The position numbers and the translations under genes are program-made. 64,000 bases of DNA, taken from Euborellia annulipes (lineage: Eukaryota; Arthropoda; Insecta; Dermaptera; Anisolabididae). Location of the stretch: NCBI GenBank assembly GCA_023213315.1, contig JAKCPI010027661.1:19463-83462 (forward strand). The letters run 5' to 3'. The notes beneath the pieces were generated by a model, which was not told where the DNA came from, did not search any database, and worked only from the letters and a program-made list of their open reading frames with translations. Below are positions 22,559-33,623 of this stretch, piece by piece; the first letter of the stretch is position 1, and each line of letters opens with the position of its first letter.

Positions 22559-22868
22559 AAAATTTATTTATTTAAATTCTTAATGATGTCGATTTTATTT
22601 ACTACTCGGTCGAATTTCTTATTAGTTCAATGAAGTATTCTCCCACGAACTTCTTGAATCGTCAATCCATATTGTCGCCTATTTGGTATTTTAAACATAC
22701 GATATATTATATAACTTATAAATTCATATAAAAATTTCAATTAAGAATTAGACAAGAAATGTAGTCTATTTGTGATTTGAATGTTTCTTAAGAGAGAATA
22801 AATTTGACCGTCTACTATAGTTATAGTAATAAAAAGGAACATAAAGTTATTGATGCTTTAAAAAAACC

Positions 22869-23010
22869 CGACTGAATTGAATGGAAGAGTTGATTGGAGG
22901 CCAGACATTTGTTGTTTGCTCACGGCCAAGGATAAACGCTATCTGTTAGCCTTAGTGATCCGCAACCGGAAACACCAGCTATACCTGCGGGCCTCCAAAT
23001 AGGCGTCACA
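22869..23010 (+). other. Exon-like open frame, unrecognised
   Basis: A 46-codon plus-strand open frame without Met (ending LVIRNRKHQLYLRASK, then TAG) lies in a GC-richer unique island. The residue mix is protein-like, but a good acceptor upstream is not obvious. The island also contains GGAGGCC..GGCCTCC inverted halves, so a conserved non-coding element is equally possible. No family is recognised. Confidence 0.25.
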
Positions 23011-23017
23011 TTTTACA

Positions 23018-23042
23018 CCCTCCTCCTCCTCCTCCTCCTCCC
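23018..23042. repeat. (TCC)n microsatellite
   Basis: Seven to eight CCT units directly after the GC-richer island. Confidence 0.9.
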
Positions 23043-23299
23043 TCTCCAAATACAAACATTCCTTTCAATTAATTTCCAACATCATTACCATTTATTCTCA
23101 TTAAAGAATATTGAAACTTATTAGCAATAATTGAATTTATGAAAAATAACTATAAATGGGCAAAATAAGTGAAGTGGTTGGCTAATGAGTCGGGTTTTTT
23201 TGAAATTTTTTGAAATTATTCAGGTGTTCCCCCTTGACGGGCCTTGAGTTTATCCCGTCTAAGTGAAATATAAATGATTATTCGCTAACTGTTAATGAT

Positions 23300-23440
23300 A
23301 TTCGCGATTGGAAACAAGTCTCAAGTATGTCTGGGAGCAAGTTGAAGGAAAAACTAAAGCCAGAGCCAAAGCAGTCTCCGCCAATGACCTTGAGCAATCT
23401 AGCCTAGTAATTAATTTATGCAAATAGAGACAGCCAGGAC
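23300..23440. promoter_or_regulatory. Candidate enhancer with POU-homeodomain site
   Basis: A unique, less AT-rich block contains GTAATTAATTTATGCAAAT, which joins a TAATTAAT homeodomain core to a perfect octamer ATGCAAAT, followed by AGAGACAGCCAGGAC. It lies far from any gene seen here. Function is inferred from motif content only. Confidence 0.25.
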
Positions 23441-23723
23441 TATATATCAATATCAAAGCTATAGACAATAATTATGGACACCCACTCAAGGAACATACCT
23501 GAAGAAAATGAAAGAAGATGATTTGAGAATTTACTTTTCCGCACTGATATAATATTAAGAGAAAAGTATTGTGATCATGAAAAATTCAACACCCCAAATT
23601 TACTTTATGTATCAGAGGACTTCAAAAATGCAAAAAGATTGTAGAAGCGGTAAAATTTATTAATAACCATATTTTCTTAGTTCACTTTAACGAAATTCAA
23701 TTGAGTGGAACTGAGTTTATTTC

Positions 23724-24416
23724 AAAAAAATCTGGTGTGACTGGCGCACAGCACACAACTTTCTCTTACCTTCGGTAATCGAAAGTTGTGTACTGTGCTT
23801 GTCACACCAGATTTTTTGTGTCGACATATATTTAGTTCCCGACAGTACGGAACATTTGAATTCAGATGTAAAATTTATAAGTATGGGAAAATATTTATAT
23901 TTTGTTACCATGGCAACCATTTCTCCTATCTTCCCTATGAAATACAAGAGTAAAGTGGTCTTCAGAAGATTTCAATCGCAAAATGAGAATATACATTTTA
24001 AAGAGCATCTAAAAAATAATTGATTTTTGAATTTTAAAAAAAATCGTTGGAGCAAATTTTGAGAAAATCGAAAAAAACTGAAAAAGTACATCAGTAAAGT
24101 ACTAGTAATCTTTGGCCGATTTTGATTAAAAGCTTATTTTTCCGGTCCCGGGGGGTGTTTAAGTTAAATATAGAATTTCAACCTCGTAACTCAATTCCTT
24201 CATGCTTAAAATTGAACACACACACACACACCCACCCACCCACCCACACACCCACCCACCCACACACAGACAGACCATGTCGCGAAGACCACTTTTTGGA
24301 TTCAGGGGACCTCAAAACGTGAAGATCCATCAAAATCTCGATATCGAATTTTTGACATGAATCCAATACTTTCTCTCTATATATATATTACATATATACA
24401 TAGGTAAGAGAAAGTA
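23724..24416 (+). mobile_element. R1 element, full length (693 bp)
   Basis: Both terminal hairpins are intact, from AAAAAATCTGGTGTGAC to GGTAAGAGAAAGTA. Very similar to 1067-1750, with a CA/CCCA microsatellite at about 24216-24269. No protein is encoded. Confidence 0.9.
24216..24269. repeat. CA/CCCA microsatellite inside R1
   Basis: Mixed ACAC and CCCA units at the same R1 position as the (ACCC)n tract at 1559-1600. Confidence 0.9.
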
Positions 24417-24472
24417 ATATAAATGAACGGAAATATGTTGGAACTTTATTAAAACTAGCTATAAAAGACCCC

Positions 24473-25165
24473 AAAAAATCTAGTGTGATTGGTCGCACCA
24501 GGGTCGGAACTAGAAGATTTTTACGGGGGGGAATTTAATTTGTCGCCCCCTCCTTAAAATTTTCCCTGATCTCAAAAATTTTTCTGCGAAATTTTTTTTT
24601 TTGCGGAACCAACGCAAATTTTTGCCACCCACGAAACCAAAAATTTTTATATTTCTTTAATTGCCGCCCCCTGATATCTGCCGTTCGGGGCACATGCGTC
24701 CACTGCCCCCCCCCCCCCGGCCGTGGGTCGCACAGAACACAACTTTCTTTGAACTTCGGTAATATGAAGTTGGTTTCTGTATTTGTCACACTAGATTTTT
24801 CTGTGTCCGCCAACATATTAGAATTCAAGATGTAAAATTTATAAGCATTGAAAAAATATTTATATTTTGTAGCCATGGCAAAGATTTCTCCTATCTTTCC
24901 TATGAAGTACAAGAGTAAAGTTGTCTTCAAACAATTTTGAGAGCAAAATGCGAATATACATTTTAAAGAGCATTCAAAACTTAATTGATTTATGAATTTT
25001 AATCAAAATTTTAGAAGATATTTTTAAAAAATCGGAAAAACTAAAAAACAACATCAATAAAGTACTAGTACTCTTTGACCGAATTTATTGAAATCCCACT
25101 AGACGGCAATAAAATGGATTTTTAGCTAAAGTATAAAATTTGAGAATTGAGAGAATTTTCGTTTT
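24473..25165 (+). mobile_element. R1 element interrupted by a hAT MITE
   Basis: First hairpin AAAAAATCTAGTGTGATTGG continues after the MITE at AGAACACAACTTTC. The body runs to TTTGAGAATTGAGAG..GTTTTTGAGC. The terminal hairpin is lost where the next R1 copy begins. Confidence 0.8.
24499..24725. mobile_element. hAT MITE, 227 bp
   Basis: Ends CAGGGTCGGAACTAG and CCGGCCGTG, with G/C-runs just inside. A perfect 8-bp duplication GGTCGCAC (24491-24498, 24726-24733) disrupts the first hairpin of an R1 copy. Same family as 12616-12800, sharing TAATTGCCGCCCCCTGATAT. Confidence 0.92.
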
Positions 25166-25167
25166 TG

Positions 25168-25877
25168 AGCGACTGGTCGCACAGCACACAACTTTCTCTT
25201 ACCTTCGCTGTTCGAAAGTTGTGTTCTGTGCTTGTCACCAGTAGCGTAGCCAGGATTTCTGTTTGGGGGGGTCCAAAAGTTTTATGAACACCCGAGGGGG
25301 GGGGAACACACATTTGGATACCAAATGGTTTAAATAGAAATGCCTCAACCCCCAATAGATATTATCTCATATATTTCTTTAAGTCTTATATGGCCTAAGT
25401 TGCCGAAAAGACTGTTTGAATGTGTGTGCGAGTGTGAGTGTGAATGAGAAAAAAAGTATGAATGTTAAAAAATAAGAGAAAAGTACTCTTCATAAAATTT
25501 CAAGGGCAAAATGAGAATATATATATTTTAAAGAGAATCTAAATAAAAAAATAATTGTTTTTTTAATTTTAATCAAAATCGTTTGAACGAAAAATCAAAA
25601 AAACTGGAAAACTACATTAGTAAAGTACTACTAGTTTTTGGTCTTATTTTCACTCACGCGGGTGCCTAATTTAAATATCAAATTCCAAATTCCTAGCTCA
25701 ATTCCTTCATGCTTTAAATTGAACATACACAGACAGACCATGTTGCTAAAAACACTTTTTTGGATTCAGGGGACCTCAAAACGTTTATATTCATTAAAAT
25801 CTCGACATAGAATTTTTGACATGAATTCAATAATTCCTCTCTCTATATATTTACATATATATAGGTAAGAGAAAGTA
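25168..25877 (+). mobile_element. R1 element with composite insertion
   Basis: First hairpin 25168-25239, body from about 25478 and terminal hairpin ending GGTAAGAGAAAGTA at 25877. The gap holds a truncated hAT end (25240-25307, CAGTAGCGTAGCCAGGA plus G-runs) and a SINE-A fragment. Confidence 0.78.
25308..25477 (+). repeat. SINE-A fragment
   Basis: Begins inside the AAGCCAT hairpin (TTTGGATACCAAATGG) and keeps AGTCTTATATGGCC..TTGCCGAAAAGACT and the TG-rich segment. The tRNA head is absent. Confidence 0.75.
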
Positions 25878-25879
25878 AA

Positions 25880-26713
25880 AAGTACAATTCTTTTCGCCTA
25901 GGCAAGGGCAGCCGGCTGGCTATTTACCTATATAAAAATAGCCATTTGCAAAACACTGGCAATTGACAGTGTTTTTTAGAACCTAAAAGAAACTAAATTG
26001 GCATTTTCGTTGTTTATGTTTGTGCGAAGTATTTGAACTTGATTCACTAATTCTATTTTATGTTGAAAATATTTTTGTAAATAACATTTAAAAACAATCT
26101 TGTTTTTCTGATTCTTACTTAATATATGATAAACTTATGTCAGCTCTAGTTGTATAGAGCATTTTAAGGCGATTCCCTTTATTTATTAACTCTGCCTCGG
26201 CCACCAGCAGGGAATTGTTGTCTGATTTAAGATGTTCCAGTTAATCTTGTCAACATCTCGTTCTTGTTTTCGACCCATAAAATATCATTGGTAATCCATT
26301 AGCGCCGATTTCTTTTTCTTATCGTTATTCGTTTACATATGTATTCGTATAGCAATTAACAAACAACACTGAGCAAATGGCAAACAACCTGATTCACTCA
26401 CTTCCCCCACCTCCTTCTACCACCACCGCCTCTGTGTTGTTTATTTCACATAGCGAGTTGGAATTCAGGAAATTAATTTCACACAAACTAAAGAAGTTTT
26501 TTTTTCCTTTATAAGATTAATAAAATAGATTCTTCTGGAGGTCGATCTCACACCTCCGTAACAACTAGTTATTTATTAGGGTCATTATTAAATATTTTAA
26601 TTTTTCTTTCCTGTAGTCTGGTAAAAAAATATAAAATCAGCTGATGGGGTACAAGTCCTCTTTCCTCCCAGATGTGAGAGCAGGCTGTAATTCACTTTCA
26701 TCCAGATCTCTTA
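25880..26713. other. Unique stretch, partly GC-richer
   Basis: 26190-26460 stands out as less AT-rich (GCCTCGGCCACCAGCAGGG; CCACCTCCTTCTACCACC) and unlike the repeat families; it contains TTAACAAACAACA. No exon boundary or frame supports a gene. Confidence 0.4.
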
Positions 26714-26945
26714 GTCCAAAAAAGTGCGTTCCGCCAAATGGATTATCTGTGTGTCTGCTGGAAACAAAATATATGAAGAACAAAAAGAGCTAGGAAGTTG
26801 AAATTTTATATTTAAGTTCGGAACCCCCTGAGCCATAATACAAAACTTTTGAAAGAAATCGGCCAAAGAGTATTAGTACTTTATTTATGTACTTTTTCAG
26901 TTTTTTTTCGATTTTCTCAAAATTTGCTCCAACTAAAATAAATAA

Positions 26946-27297
26946 TTACAATTGGAATATTTTCACTGGATCAGATGTATAAGGAAAGGACCGGAGAATA
27001 AAAGCCAGCAATTGATGGACCCTCTCACATCATCTTTAATTAGCAAATATTTCGACTAGCATCACGCCTAGTCATCATCAGTGCAAACAAATGATTTGGT
27101 GGAGGGCCCGTGTCAAACAATGGTTGAGGATTATTTTAAAATTTTTCAGAGAAGCAGGGGTCAGACGCAAGGGTGAGCGAAGTTCATTTGTTTGCACTTA
27201 TGATGACTAGGCGTGATGTCAGTCGAAATATTTGCTAATTAAAGATGATGTGAGAGGGTCCATCAATTAATGGCTTTTATTCTCCAGTCCTTTCCTT
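26946..27297. mobile_element. HFB foldback retroposon, 352 bp
   Basis: Inverted arms (AAGGAAAGGACCGGAGAATA ... and its complement ending at 27297) flank a unique centre, with a one-sided segment of about 34 bases on the left (26946-26980). An 11-bp duplication AAAATAAATAA lies at 26935-26945 and 27298-27308. Hammerheads in both arms point outward: intact core on the left, mutated on the right (CTTATGA). Confidence 0.8.
27038..27089 (-). ncRNA. Hammerhead ribozyme motif, intact core
   Basis: The minus strand reads TTTGCA (stem I), CTGATGA, stem II GACTAG..CTAGTC, GAAATATT, then TGCTAA closing stem I with one mismatch. Stem III is the self-complementary ATAT rather than ACGT. Confidence 0.72.
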
Positions 27298-27480
27298 AAA
27301 ATAAATAAATCAATTATTACTTTTTCTTATCTATATATATTTTAGATGCTCTTTAAATCATTTTGCTCTTGAAATCGTTTGTGGCACACTTTATTCTAGT
27401 ATTTCATAGGAAAGATAGGAGAAATAATTACCATGGCAACAAAACGTCGATGGAAAATTGTATTGTAACAAGTCCACTTT

Positions 27481-27725
27481 GCCTTCGGGCTTGGTCTAGT
27501 GGCTAGCGCGCTGGTCTTCTAAACCAAGGGTCGCGGGTTTGGATCCCAGGCAGTCCGATGATTTTAGTTAAGCCATTTGGATACCAAATGGCTTAAATAA
27601 GAATGCCTGGACCCCCAACAGATATATACATTTAATAACCGTTATCGTAAAAGTTTATATGGCCTAAGATACCGAAAAAACGATGTGTGTGTGAGTGTGA
27701 ATGAGAAAAAAGTGTGTTTAAAAAA
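27481..27725 (+). repeat. SINE-A copy, full length
   Basis: Starts GCCTTCGGGCTTGGTCTAGT, with A box TGGTCTAGTGG and B box GGTTTGGATCC, AAGCCATTTGG/CCAAATGGCTT hairpin, weakened stem-loop and A-tail. A perfect 11-bp duplication AAGTCCACTTT (27470-27480, 27726-27736). Confidence 0.9.
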
Positions 27726-27732
27726 AAGTCCA

Positions 27733-27997
27733 CTTTTTACTTTCTCTTACCTCTATATATATGTTAATATATAGAGAGAGAATTTTGATGGATCTTCACG
27801 TTTTGAGGTCCCCTGAATCCAAAAAAGTGGTTTTCGCGACATGGTCTGTCTGTGTGTGTGTCTGTCTGAATTCAATTTAAAGAATGAAGGAATTGACTTA
27901 GGAGGTTGAAATTTTATATTTAAGTTAGGCACGTACCTGAGACGTGAAATTAAGCTTTTAATCAAAATCGGCCAAATAGTACTACAGTAGTACTAAA
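27733..27997 (-). mobile_element. R1 fragment
   Basis: Terminal hairpin and body through TTCGCGACATGGTCTGTCTG to CGGCCAAATAGTACTACAG. The rest is missing. Confidence 0.85.
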
Positions 27998-28868
27998 GAG
28001 CCAGTAAATTGTTAGTGAAAATTAGTGAACGCAAAGAAATAAAGCAGTTAAGAAATATATTTTGGCCGACGTTTCAGGCGCAATTCGTGTCCTTCTTCGG
28101 AATATCTGTATATGTTTTGGTATGAAACATTGGATATTTGAACAATACCATATCATTTGATCTGTGTGAAGAACTCGACTCGATTATTTTTTTTCGCATT
28201 TACACATAAAATCTATTAAATAAAATTCAATTAGACTATTTTTCTTTTCATTCATGAGATCATTCACTTACAGATTTGTTATTTCCATGTTGTTTGTTCT
28301 TGTTTGTTGTTTGTTTGTTGTTATACCGTTTGCTTAAAGGTCTTTTTGAGTTCAACATATAAAATTACGACTTTGGCCGCTTTCTTTTTATTAACTCTAA
28401 TTAAATACTATAAAAATATTTGCTTGATATGAAATTTTAATTTTTATTTATTTACTTATTCTTAGGTATGCCTCTATTTTTAATTTAATGCTTTTTGAGT
28501 GTCAGGTGTGCCGCTCCTGCAATTACACGTGACTAAGAAAATGCGTATCTCTAAATAATTAGTTAAAATTGAGATACTTTCTTTCACTAGACTATTCAAA
28601 ATTACACTAATTTATTTTTATAATAGAACATAGACATTAGGGTGATGCTTAATAGACCAATTTTTTTTTTTTTTTTTTTGCTGTAGTTCTCCCCGCCATT
28701 TTGTTCTACCTAATGAAAGAAACAAAATTTATTTTTTTTTGATTTTTTTGCACAATTTTTAGGGGTCGCTACCAAGCTCTAAGTTAAAAAAATTACAATT
28801 AAAAAAATTTTTTTTTTTTTGTAAGGAACATTTTCAAAAATCACTTCTTAAGCCACTCATACATAATA
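27998..28868. other. AT-rich stretch with a decayed hammerhead unit
   Basis: At 28067-28110 (minus strand) CCGAAGA, a possible stem II and GAAACGTCGG form a hammerhead remnant with U4 changed to C, as in the unit at 5944-6151. Long T-runs lie at 28660-28680 and 28800-28820. Confidence 0.4.
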
Positions 28869-29127
28869 AAAGTAATTAATGCTTTTAATGCTCTCCCAAG
28901 TGAAATTAAATCATCTCCAAATGTCAACATTTTCAAAAAAAGACTTAAAACCCACCTCCTGAAACAACCCCATAGTGTTGGTGAATATTTTGACTTAAAA
29001 TAAAAATGTACCCTTGTATGTATATTGTCTATTGTTTTTGTATTTTTTTTTTTTTTTTATGACGCTTCCATACACAGCAATTGTGTCTTTAGGAAGAAAA
29101 AGATTAAATAAATAAATTAATTAATTA
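28869..29127 (+). pseudogene. LINE 3' end: reverse transcriptase C-terminus and tail
   Basis: An open frame 28869-29003 encodes a short C-terminal segment including NALPSEIKSS, NIFKKRLKTHLL and a TAA stop. The pattern N-x-LP-x-EI...FK-x-x-L-K-x-H-L is typical of the end of CR1/L2/Jockey-type ORF2. The 3' UTR has a T-run, a small hairpin (CTTCC..ACACA..TGTGT..GGAAG) and the tail GAAAAAGATTAAATAAATAA at 29096. The copy is strongly 5'-truncated. Its tail closely matches that of SINE-B. Confidence 0.72.
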
Positions 29128-29562
29128 AGATGCCAAATTATAACTTTCTAGATTTTATAGTTTAGGGTCTGCGTTAATCATCATTTAGGCATATCTCTCT
29201 TATACAGATTATCCCAGTAATCTCATATGAGATCACTCATTATCTCAATAGGGAAAATATTTTTTCTCTAGATATTTTTTATTTATGGTGTAGTTAAACC
29301 ATTTGAATAAAAAAATTTAATTTTCAAAAAAAAAAAAATGTTTTCTTAACATGCATTATTATAAACTTTAAATGCTGGTAGCGCCCCCTAAATTTGTTTT
29401 AATCGAGCATTTTACATGGGGGAGATTTGAATGGGAGAGTGAACCTAAAATTTTAAACACCTCATTTTTAAGCATCCCTCTAATATACATACATACATTT
29501 TTTCATTTCATTTTTATATATATGTATAGATACTTATACACATATTTTGATTTTTGTTACAG
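29128..29562. other. AT-rich stretch upstream of candidate exon
   Basis: No repeat family member is recognised. It ends in the pyrimidine-rich acceptor tract. Confidence 0.4.
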
Positions 29563-29700
29563 CATGTTCAGAACGGCTCCAAACCTCTTGTTACGGCATC
29601 TTCAAATCTCGATATCCTTAGTGCCTTCGATTAGTAAGCCGAGGGAGGCGATTTACTGATCAGCATCAATTCACACCGGTCGATTTAATTCCATTTTTTG
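29563..29700 (+). other. Candidate exon (138 nt)
   Basis: Acceptor TTTGATTTTTGTTACAG and donor TTTTTTG|GTGAGT bound a unique, GC-richer segment. An ATG follows the acceptor by one base and opens a 31-codon frame starting MFRTAPNLLLRHLQ, an Arg-rich amphipathic start like a mitochondrial presequence, which stops inside the exon. Another frame is open for 23 codons. All frames stop, so it is either UTR/non-coding or a terminal coding exon. Confidence 0.35.
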
Positions 29701-29704
29701 GTGA

Positions 29705-30910
29705 GTAGCTTTCGAAATTTTTTACATTTCTAATTTTTTCAACTATATATTATTAGAGTAAGTTGGATAGCTGAGTAGATCTTGTAATAAGGAATAAAAA
29801 AAGAGCGATTATAACTATGTTTGTTTCGTTTATTAGTCATTTCAAACCGATATATGAACAGATATATGACCATTCTCATGGCTGAACCGTGTCAACAAAA
29901 TTATATAAAAAATTTAAAGGATTAATTATTAAAAACATGACAAAAGGATTTAATTTCATTCAAAGTCCGTTTATTATAGTTTAACCATTACTCTAATGCA
30001 CACTAAAAAATATTTGATTTTGACTACAAAAAAATAGGTCCCGCTAAATGGCCTGTATGTGAGAGAGTGATTAAAAAACTACCATAAATTTTAAGTTAGG
30101 GTACCCCCTTAAGCACAAAAGAAAACAAATCAAGACATATGCATATCTAACTTTCTTTATTAGATCCCACGGCTAAAGTTTCCCTCCCAGGTTAGGACCA
30201 TCTTAAAAACTCTACATTTGATAACTATAGTTATCCACGGTAACGATGATAACTGGACCCTTTGTGTTTTGAGGAGTTTATAATTACTCTTATGCCAAAG
30301 CCCCAGTTCTGAAGATGATCCAAACCTGGGACCGAAACGTTAGACATGGGCTGATCTAATGAAAAGATTTCGCTGATTTATCTTTTTCTCAATAGAAAAT
30401 AAAATATTTTTTATCACTACAAAATATAAATTTCATTTATCTCCGTCTTTTTTATTTTTTTATTAAACGTTTAATATTAATTCAATACTCCTATTTAAAT
30501 CAAGTATTTTAATTTAAATAAATATTTTCATTAATATATAAATATAAAAAAATATTCTAATAATTTCGGATCTTAAATATAAACCAATGATAAAATCATC
30601 TAATGGTTCCCATTACTTTATATCTTTTTAAACATTCGATTCAAGTCACGCAATATTATTAATAAAACATCATTTCAGAATAAACGACTTTAAAAGTTTG
30701 GTTTCTTTTAATACAATCATAAATCTTTAAGAATTTAAACAAAGAACCAAAGAATTTGTAGATTAATTAATTATTTAAAAAAAATTTAAATAATTGTAAT
30801 TGTGAATTCATTCTCTCTAAATAAAAAAAAAAGAAATATTTATGGGAAATGGATATGACAGATTTCTAAAAGTTTTGCATAAGACTACTCTAAACAAAAA
30901 ATATTAGTTT
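29705..30910. other. AT-rich stretch with a solo hammerhead unit
   Basis: Mostly featureless; see 30298-30352 for the hammerhead. Short R1-like remnants appear near 30040-30120 (GCTAAATGGCCTGTATGTG; GGGTACCCCC). Confidence 0.4.
30298..30352 (+). ncRNA. Solo hammerhead ribozyme motif
   Basis: AGCCCCAGTT, CTGAAGA (30309-30315), a decayed stem II, GAAACGTT (30334-30341), then AGACATGGGCT pairing back to AGCCC. The core is intact and the H17 position is T. No inverted partner is seen. Confidence 0.6.
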
Positions 30911-30913
30911 TTT

Positions 30914-31277
30914 TTACTTTCTCTTACCTCTTTATATGTTAATATAAATAGAGAGAAAGTATTGGATTCATGTCAAAAATTCGATGTCGAGATTTTGACG
31001 AATATACACGTTTTGAGGTCCCCTGAATCCAAAAAAGTGGGTTTCGCGACATGGTCTGTCTGTGTGTGTGTGTCTGTGAATAAAATATCTCAAGAACGAA
31101 AGAGCTGGTTTTTTACTTTTTACTTATGCAATACAAATGCTCAAGTTTGAAACTAAGGTGCTATGGGGAACGAAATATATCTCGACACAAAAAATCTGTT
31201 GTGATCAGCATGGTGAACAACTTTCCCTTACCGAAGGGTAAGTTATGTGCTGTGCGCCAGTCACACCAGATTTTTTA
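30914..31277 (-). mobile_element. R1 element with large internal deletion
   Basis: Terminal hairpin (TTACTTTCTCTTACC..GAGAGAAAGTA) and body to AAGAACGAAAGAGC, then a jump to CGAAATATATCTCGACAC and the first hairpin ending CACACCAGATTTTTT. Both termini are kept while the middle is lost. Confidence 0.85.
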
Positions 31278-31389
31278 AAAACATTTTTTCTTAATTTTTG
31301 TCTTTACTTCTCTTATAATCTCTTTCGAGTCTGAACCTGTCTGAATTCTGTTGGGTTTTTTAAAGAAATTATTCTCCCTTTACTTGTTG

Positions 31390-31817
31390 TGTTGACATAT
31401 ATTTAGTTTTCACCAATTTATCAATTATATTTTCATTTCGCCCTCAAAATTGTTTGAGGCACTCTTTGCTCTTGTACTTCATAGAAAAGATAGAAGAAAT
31501 GATTGCCATGGTAACAAAATAAATATAATATAAATATTTTTTTATCTTGTTACAATACCTAACTATTAAACCTATTACCTAACTAACCTAAACTAATACC
31601 CTTTTTCATAGTCGTTCCTTGAGGAAGAAGGAATCCTTATATCTATACATTTATATAAGGGCATAAGGATTCCTTTTTCCTCAAGCAATGACTATGCATA
31701 CGGGTATAAATTTAATGTCGACACCAAAAATCTGGTGTTTCAAGCATAGAACAACTTCCAATTACCGAAGGAAAGAGAAAGTTGTGTACTGTTTTTTCAA
31801 GTCACATCAGATTTTTT
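31390..31817 (-). mobile_element. R1 fragment with foldback insertion
   Basis: R1 sequence from GACATATATTTAGTTTTC and GAAATGATTGCCATGGTAAC to the first hairpin (CAAGTCACATCAGATTTTTT). Within it 31611-31692 is a small inverted repeat (TCATAGTCGTTCCTTGAGGA / TCCTCAAGCAATGACTATG). Confidence 0.7.
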
Positions 31818-31937
31818 CTTTTAATAGAATTTTTTTTTTCAAATTTTGACATTGTCTATTGATTATTTTCTTTATTTTAATTCTGTCGAGGTTTAGATCT
31901 CCTAAACTCTCCGGCCTTGAATAGGCCTATTGATAAC

Positions 31938-33121
31938 ACTAGTCGACAAGGTTTTTTTCACAAGATATCTGATTAGTGAACCTAGTGCATTTTTTCACCC
32001 TGAATTCAGATATGTAGTTAGAATTTTTTCATCAGGCACAGTTTTAGAGATATAGAGCAAAATATATTTTAGTCGAAAATGGGCTCTAAAACGGCTTTTA
32101 TTTAGAATGTTCAAATTATTTTTAACGCCGCACCCCGTCAAATTATGCAGATAGTTAGAATACATATAAATTTTAAGTTTCATTCCAATCGGAGGTCATT
32201 TAGACGTGCCGCAAACGGCTTAAAGTTTCAAAAAATCGAAATTTTCAAGATTTTTTTTGCTTTGGTCACCCCTAATAAAATTTTAGATACCCCTGAATGC
32301 AAAACACATATATGTACGATATTCTATAGTTCTTTGGCTTTCTAAAAATCATTTATTCATAAAAATCTGTTAATTATTAAGGAAATTATTAACATAAACG
32401 TCAGCAAAGAAAAAACACAAGTACACTCACTGGTCGAAAAAAATGGACTTCAATTGAATTAAAAAGCGAACCCTATCCACGAGAAGCTAATGTATCCTCT
32501 CTGAGCATCGAGTCACGGGCACTAACTTTATTATATATTATTAAAAAAAAATATTTTTTGAATCTCATATCTTTCTTTATACTTCTAAAAGAACAAGAGG
32601 TCCATTTTTTCGTCCAATGAGTGTACTTGTGTTTTTTCTTTGCTGACGTTTATGTTAATAATTTCCTTAATAATTAACAGATTTTTATGAATGAATGATT
32701 TTTAGAAAGCCAAAGAACTATAGAATATCGTACATATATGTGTTTTGCATTCAGGGGTATCTAAAATTTTATTAGGGGTGACCAAAGCAAAAAAAATCTT
32801 GAAAATTTCGCTTTTTCTAAACTTTAAGCCGTTTGCGGCACTTCTAAATGACCTCCGATTGGAATGAAACTTAAAATTTATATGTATTCTAACTATCTGC
32901 ATAATTTGACGGGGTGCGGCGTTAAAAATAATTTGAACATTCTAAATAAAAGCCGTTTTAGAGCACATTTTCGACTAAAATATATTTTGCTCTATATCTC
33001 TAAAACTGTGCCTGATGGAAAAATTCTAACTACATATCTGAATTCAGGGAGAAAAATACTTCTAGAATTTCATATCTTCATTCTTGTGAAAGAAAAAAAA
33101 GTTCATTTTTGTCGACTAGTG
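31938..33121. repeat. 1.18-kb palindromic element with a MITE at its centre
   Basis: Ends CACTAGTCGACAA and TTGTCGACTAGTG are inverted. The two arms of nearly 490 bases (31938-32423, 32626-33121) match almost base for base, so an identical 66-residue frame appears on both strands. The centre is the mariner-type MITE at 32424-32623. No transposase is visible. It may be a foldback DNA element or an inverted duplication around the MITE. Confidence 0.75.
32424..32623. mobile_element. mariner-type MITE, 200 bp
   Basis: Terminal inverted repeats CACTCACTGGTCGAAAAAAA / TTTTTTCGTCCAATGAGTG are flanked by TA on both sides (32422-32423, 32624-32625). TA duplication and CACT ends fit Tc1/mariner. Confidence 0.78.
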
Positions 33122-33129
33122 TAATATAT

Positions 33130-33590
33130 CATGTCAAAGAACAAAAACAAAAAAAAATTGCTTCTTCATATGTGTATTTAAACCACAAAAAGTTTTCCAT
33201 TCTTCTCCATCAATTAACGATTTTTTTTTTTTTCGAAATAATCAACCAATTAAAATGAACCTGTGATGAAAATAAAGACGAATCGTTTCTTGAATGCGGA
33301 AATCAACTTCACTTTTTTTTTTTAAATTGATTCTGTTTTGTTTGTAAACCTGATATTTGACAGTAAAATAAGGAAGAGACTGTTCTGTGCTCTCTTTATA
33401 AATTATTTATAAAATGGCCAGCGATTTACACGACATTTTTTTTTTCTGTTTGATCCATGAATGAAGAGAAAGAAAGGGAGGGGTGCATAAATAAATAAAT
33501 AGGAAGGAGATGACTGACCTGCACTCGATTTTTTTTCGTATGCAAGGGACGAGTATTTTTAAAAGGAAAATAGAAACAGGCAATGAATAA
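33130..33590. other. AT-rich stretch downstream of chitin-binding gene 1
   Basis: T-runs at 33219-33232 and 33312-33322. No other feature is recognised. Confidence 0.45.
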
Positions 33591-33593
33591 TTA

Positions 33594-33599
33594 TTTATT
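33594..33599 (-). terminator. Polyadenylation signal AATAAA, gene 1
   Basis: TTTATT on the plus strand, 25 bases beyond the TGA stop. The same AATAAATAA context occurs at the equivalent position of gene 2. Confidence 0.7.
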
Positions 33600-33623
33600 G
33601 AAATAAATTAATAATAATGATCA

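Larger units (their letters stand above)
26714..27445 (-). mobile_element. R1 element interrupted by an HFB
   Basis: Diverged R1 from AAAAAAGTGCGTTCCGCC to ATTACCATGGCAACAAAA. Both terminal hairpins are missing. The HFB at 26946-27297 lies in the AAAATAAATAA segment. Confidence 0.7.

Noticed and set aside
32145..32902. Pair of similar 66-residue ORFs as duplicated genes
   Set aside because: They are mirror readings of the two arms of the 31938-33121 palindrome, AT-rich and without features.
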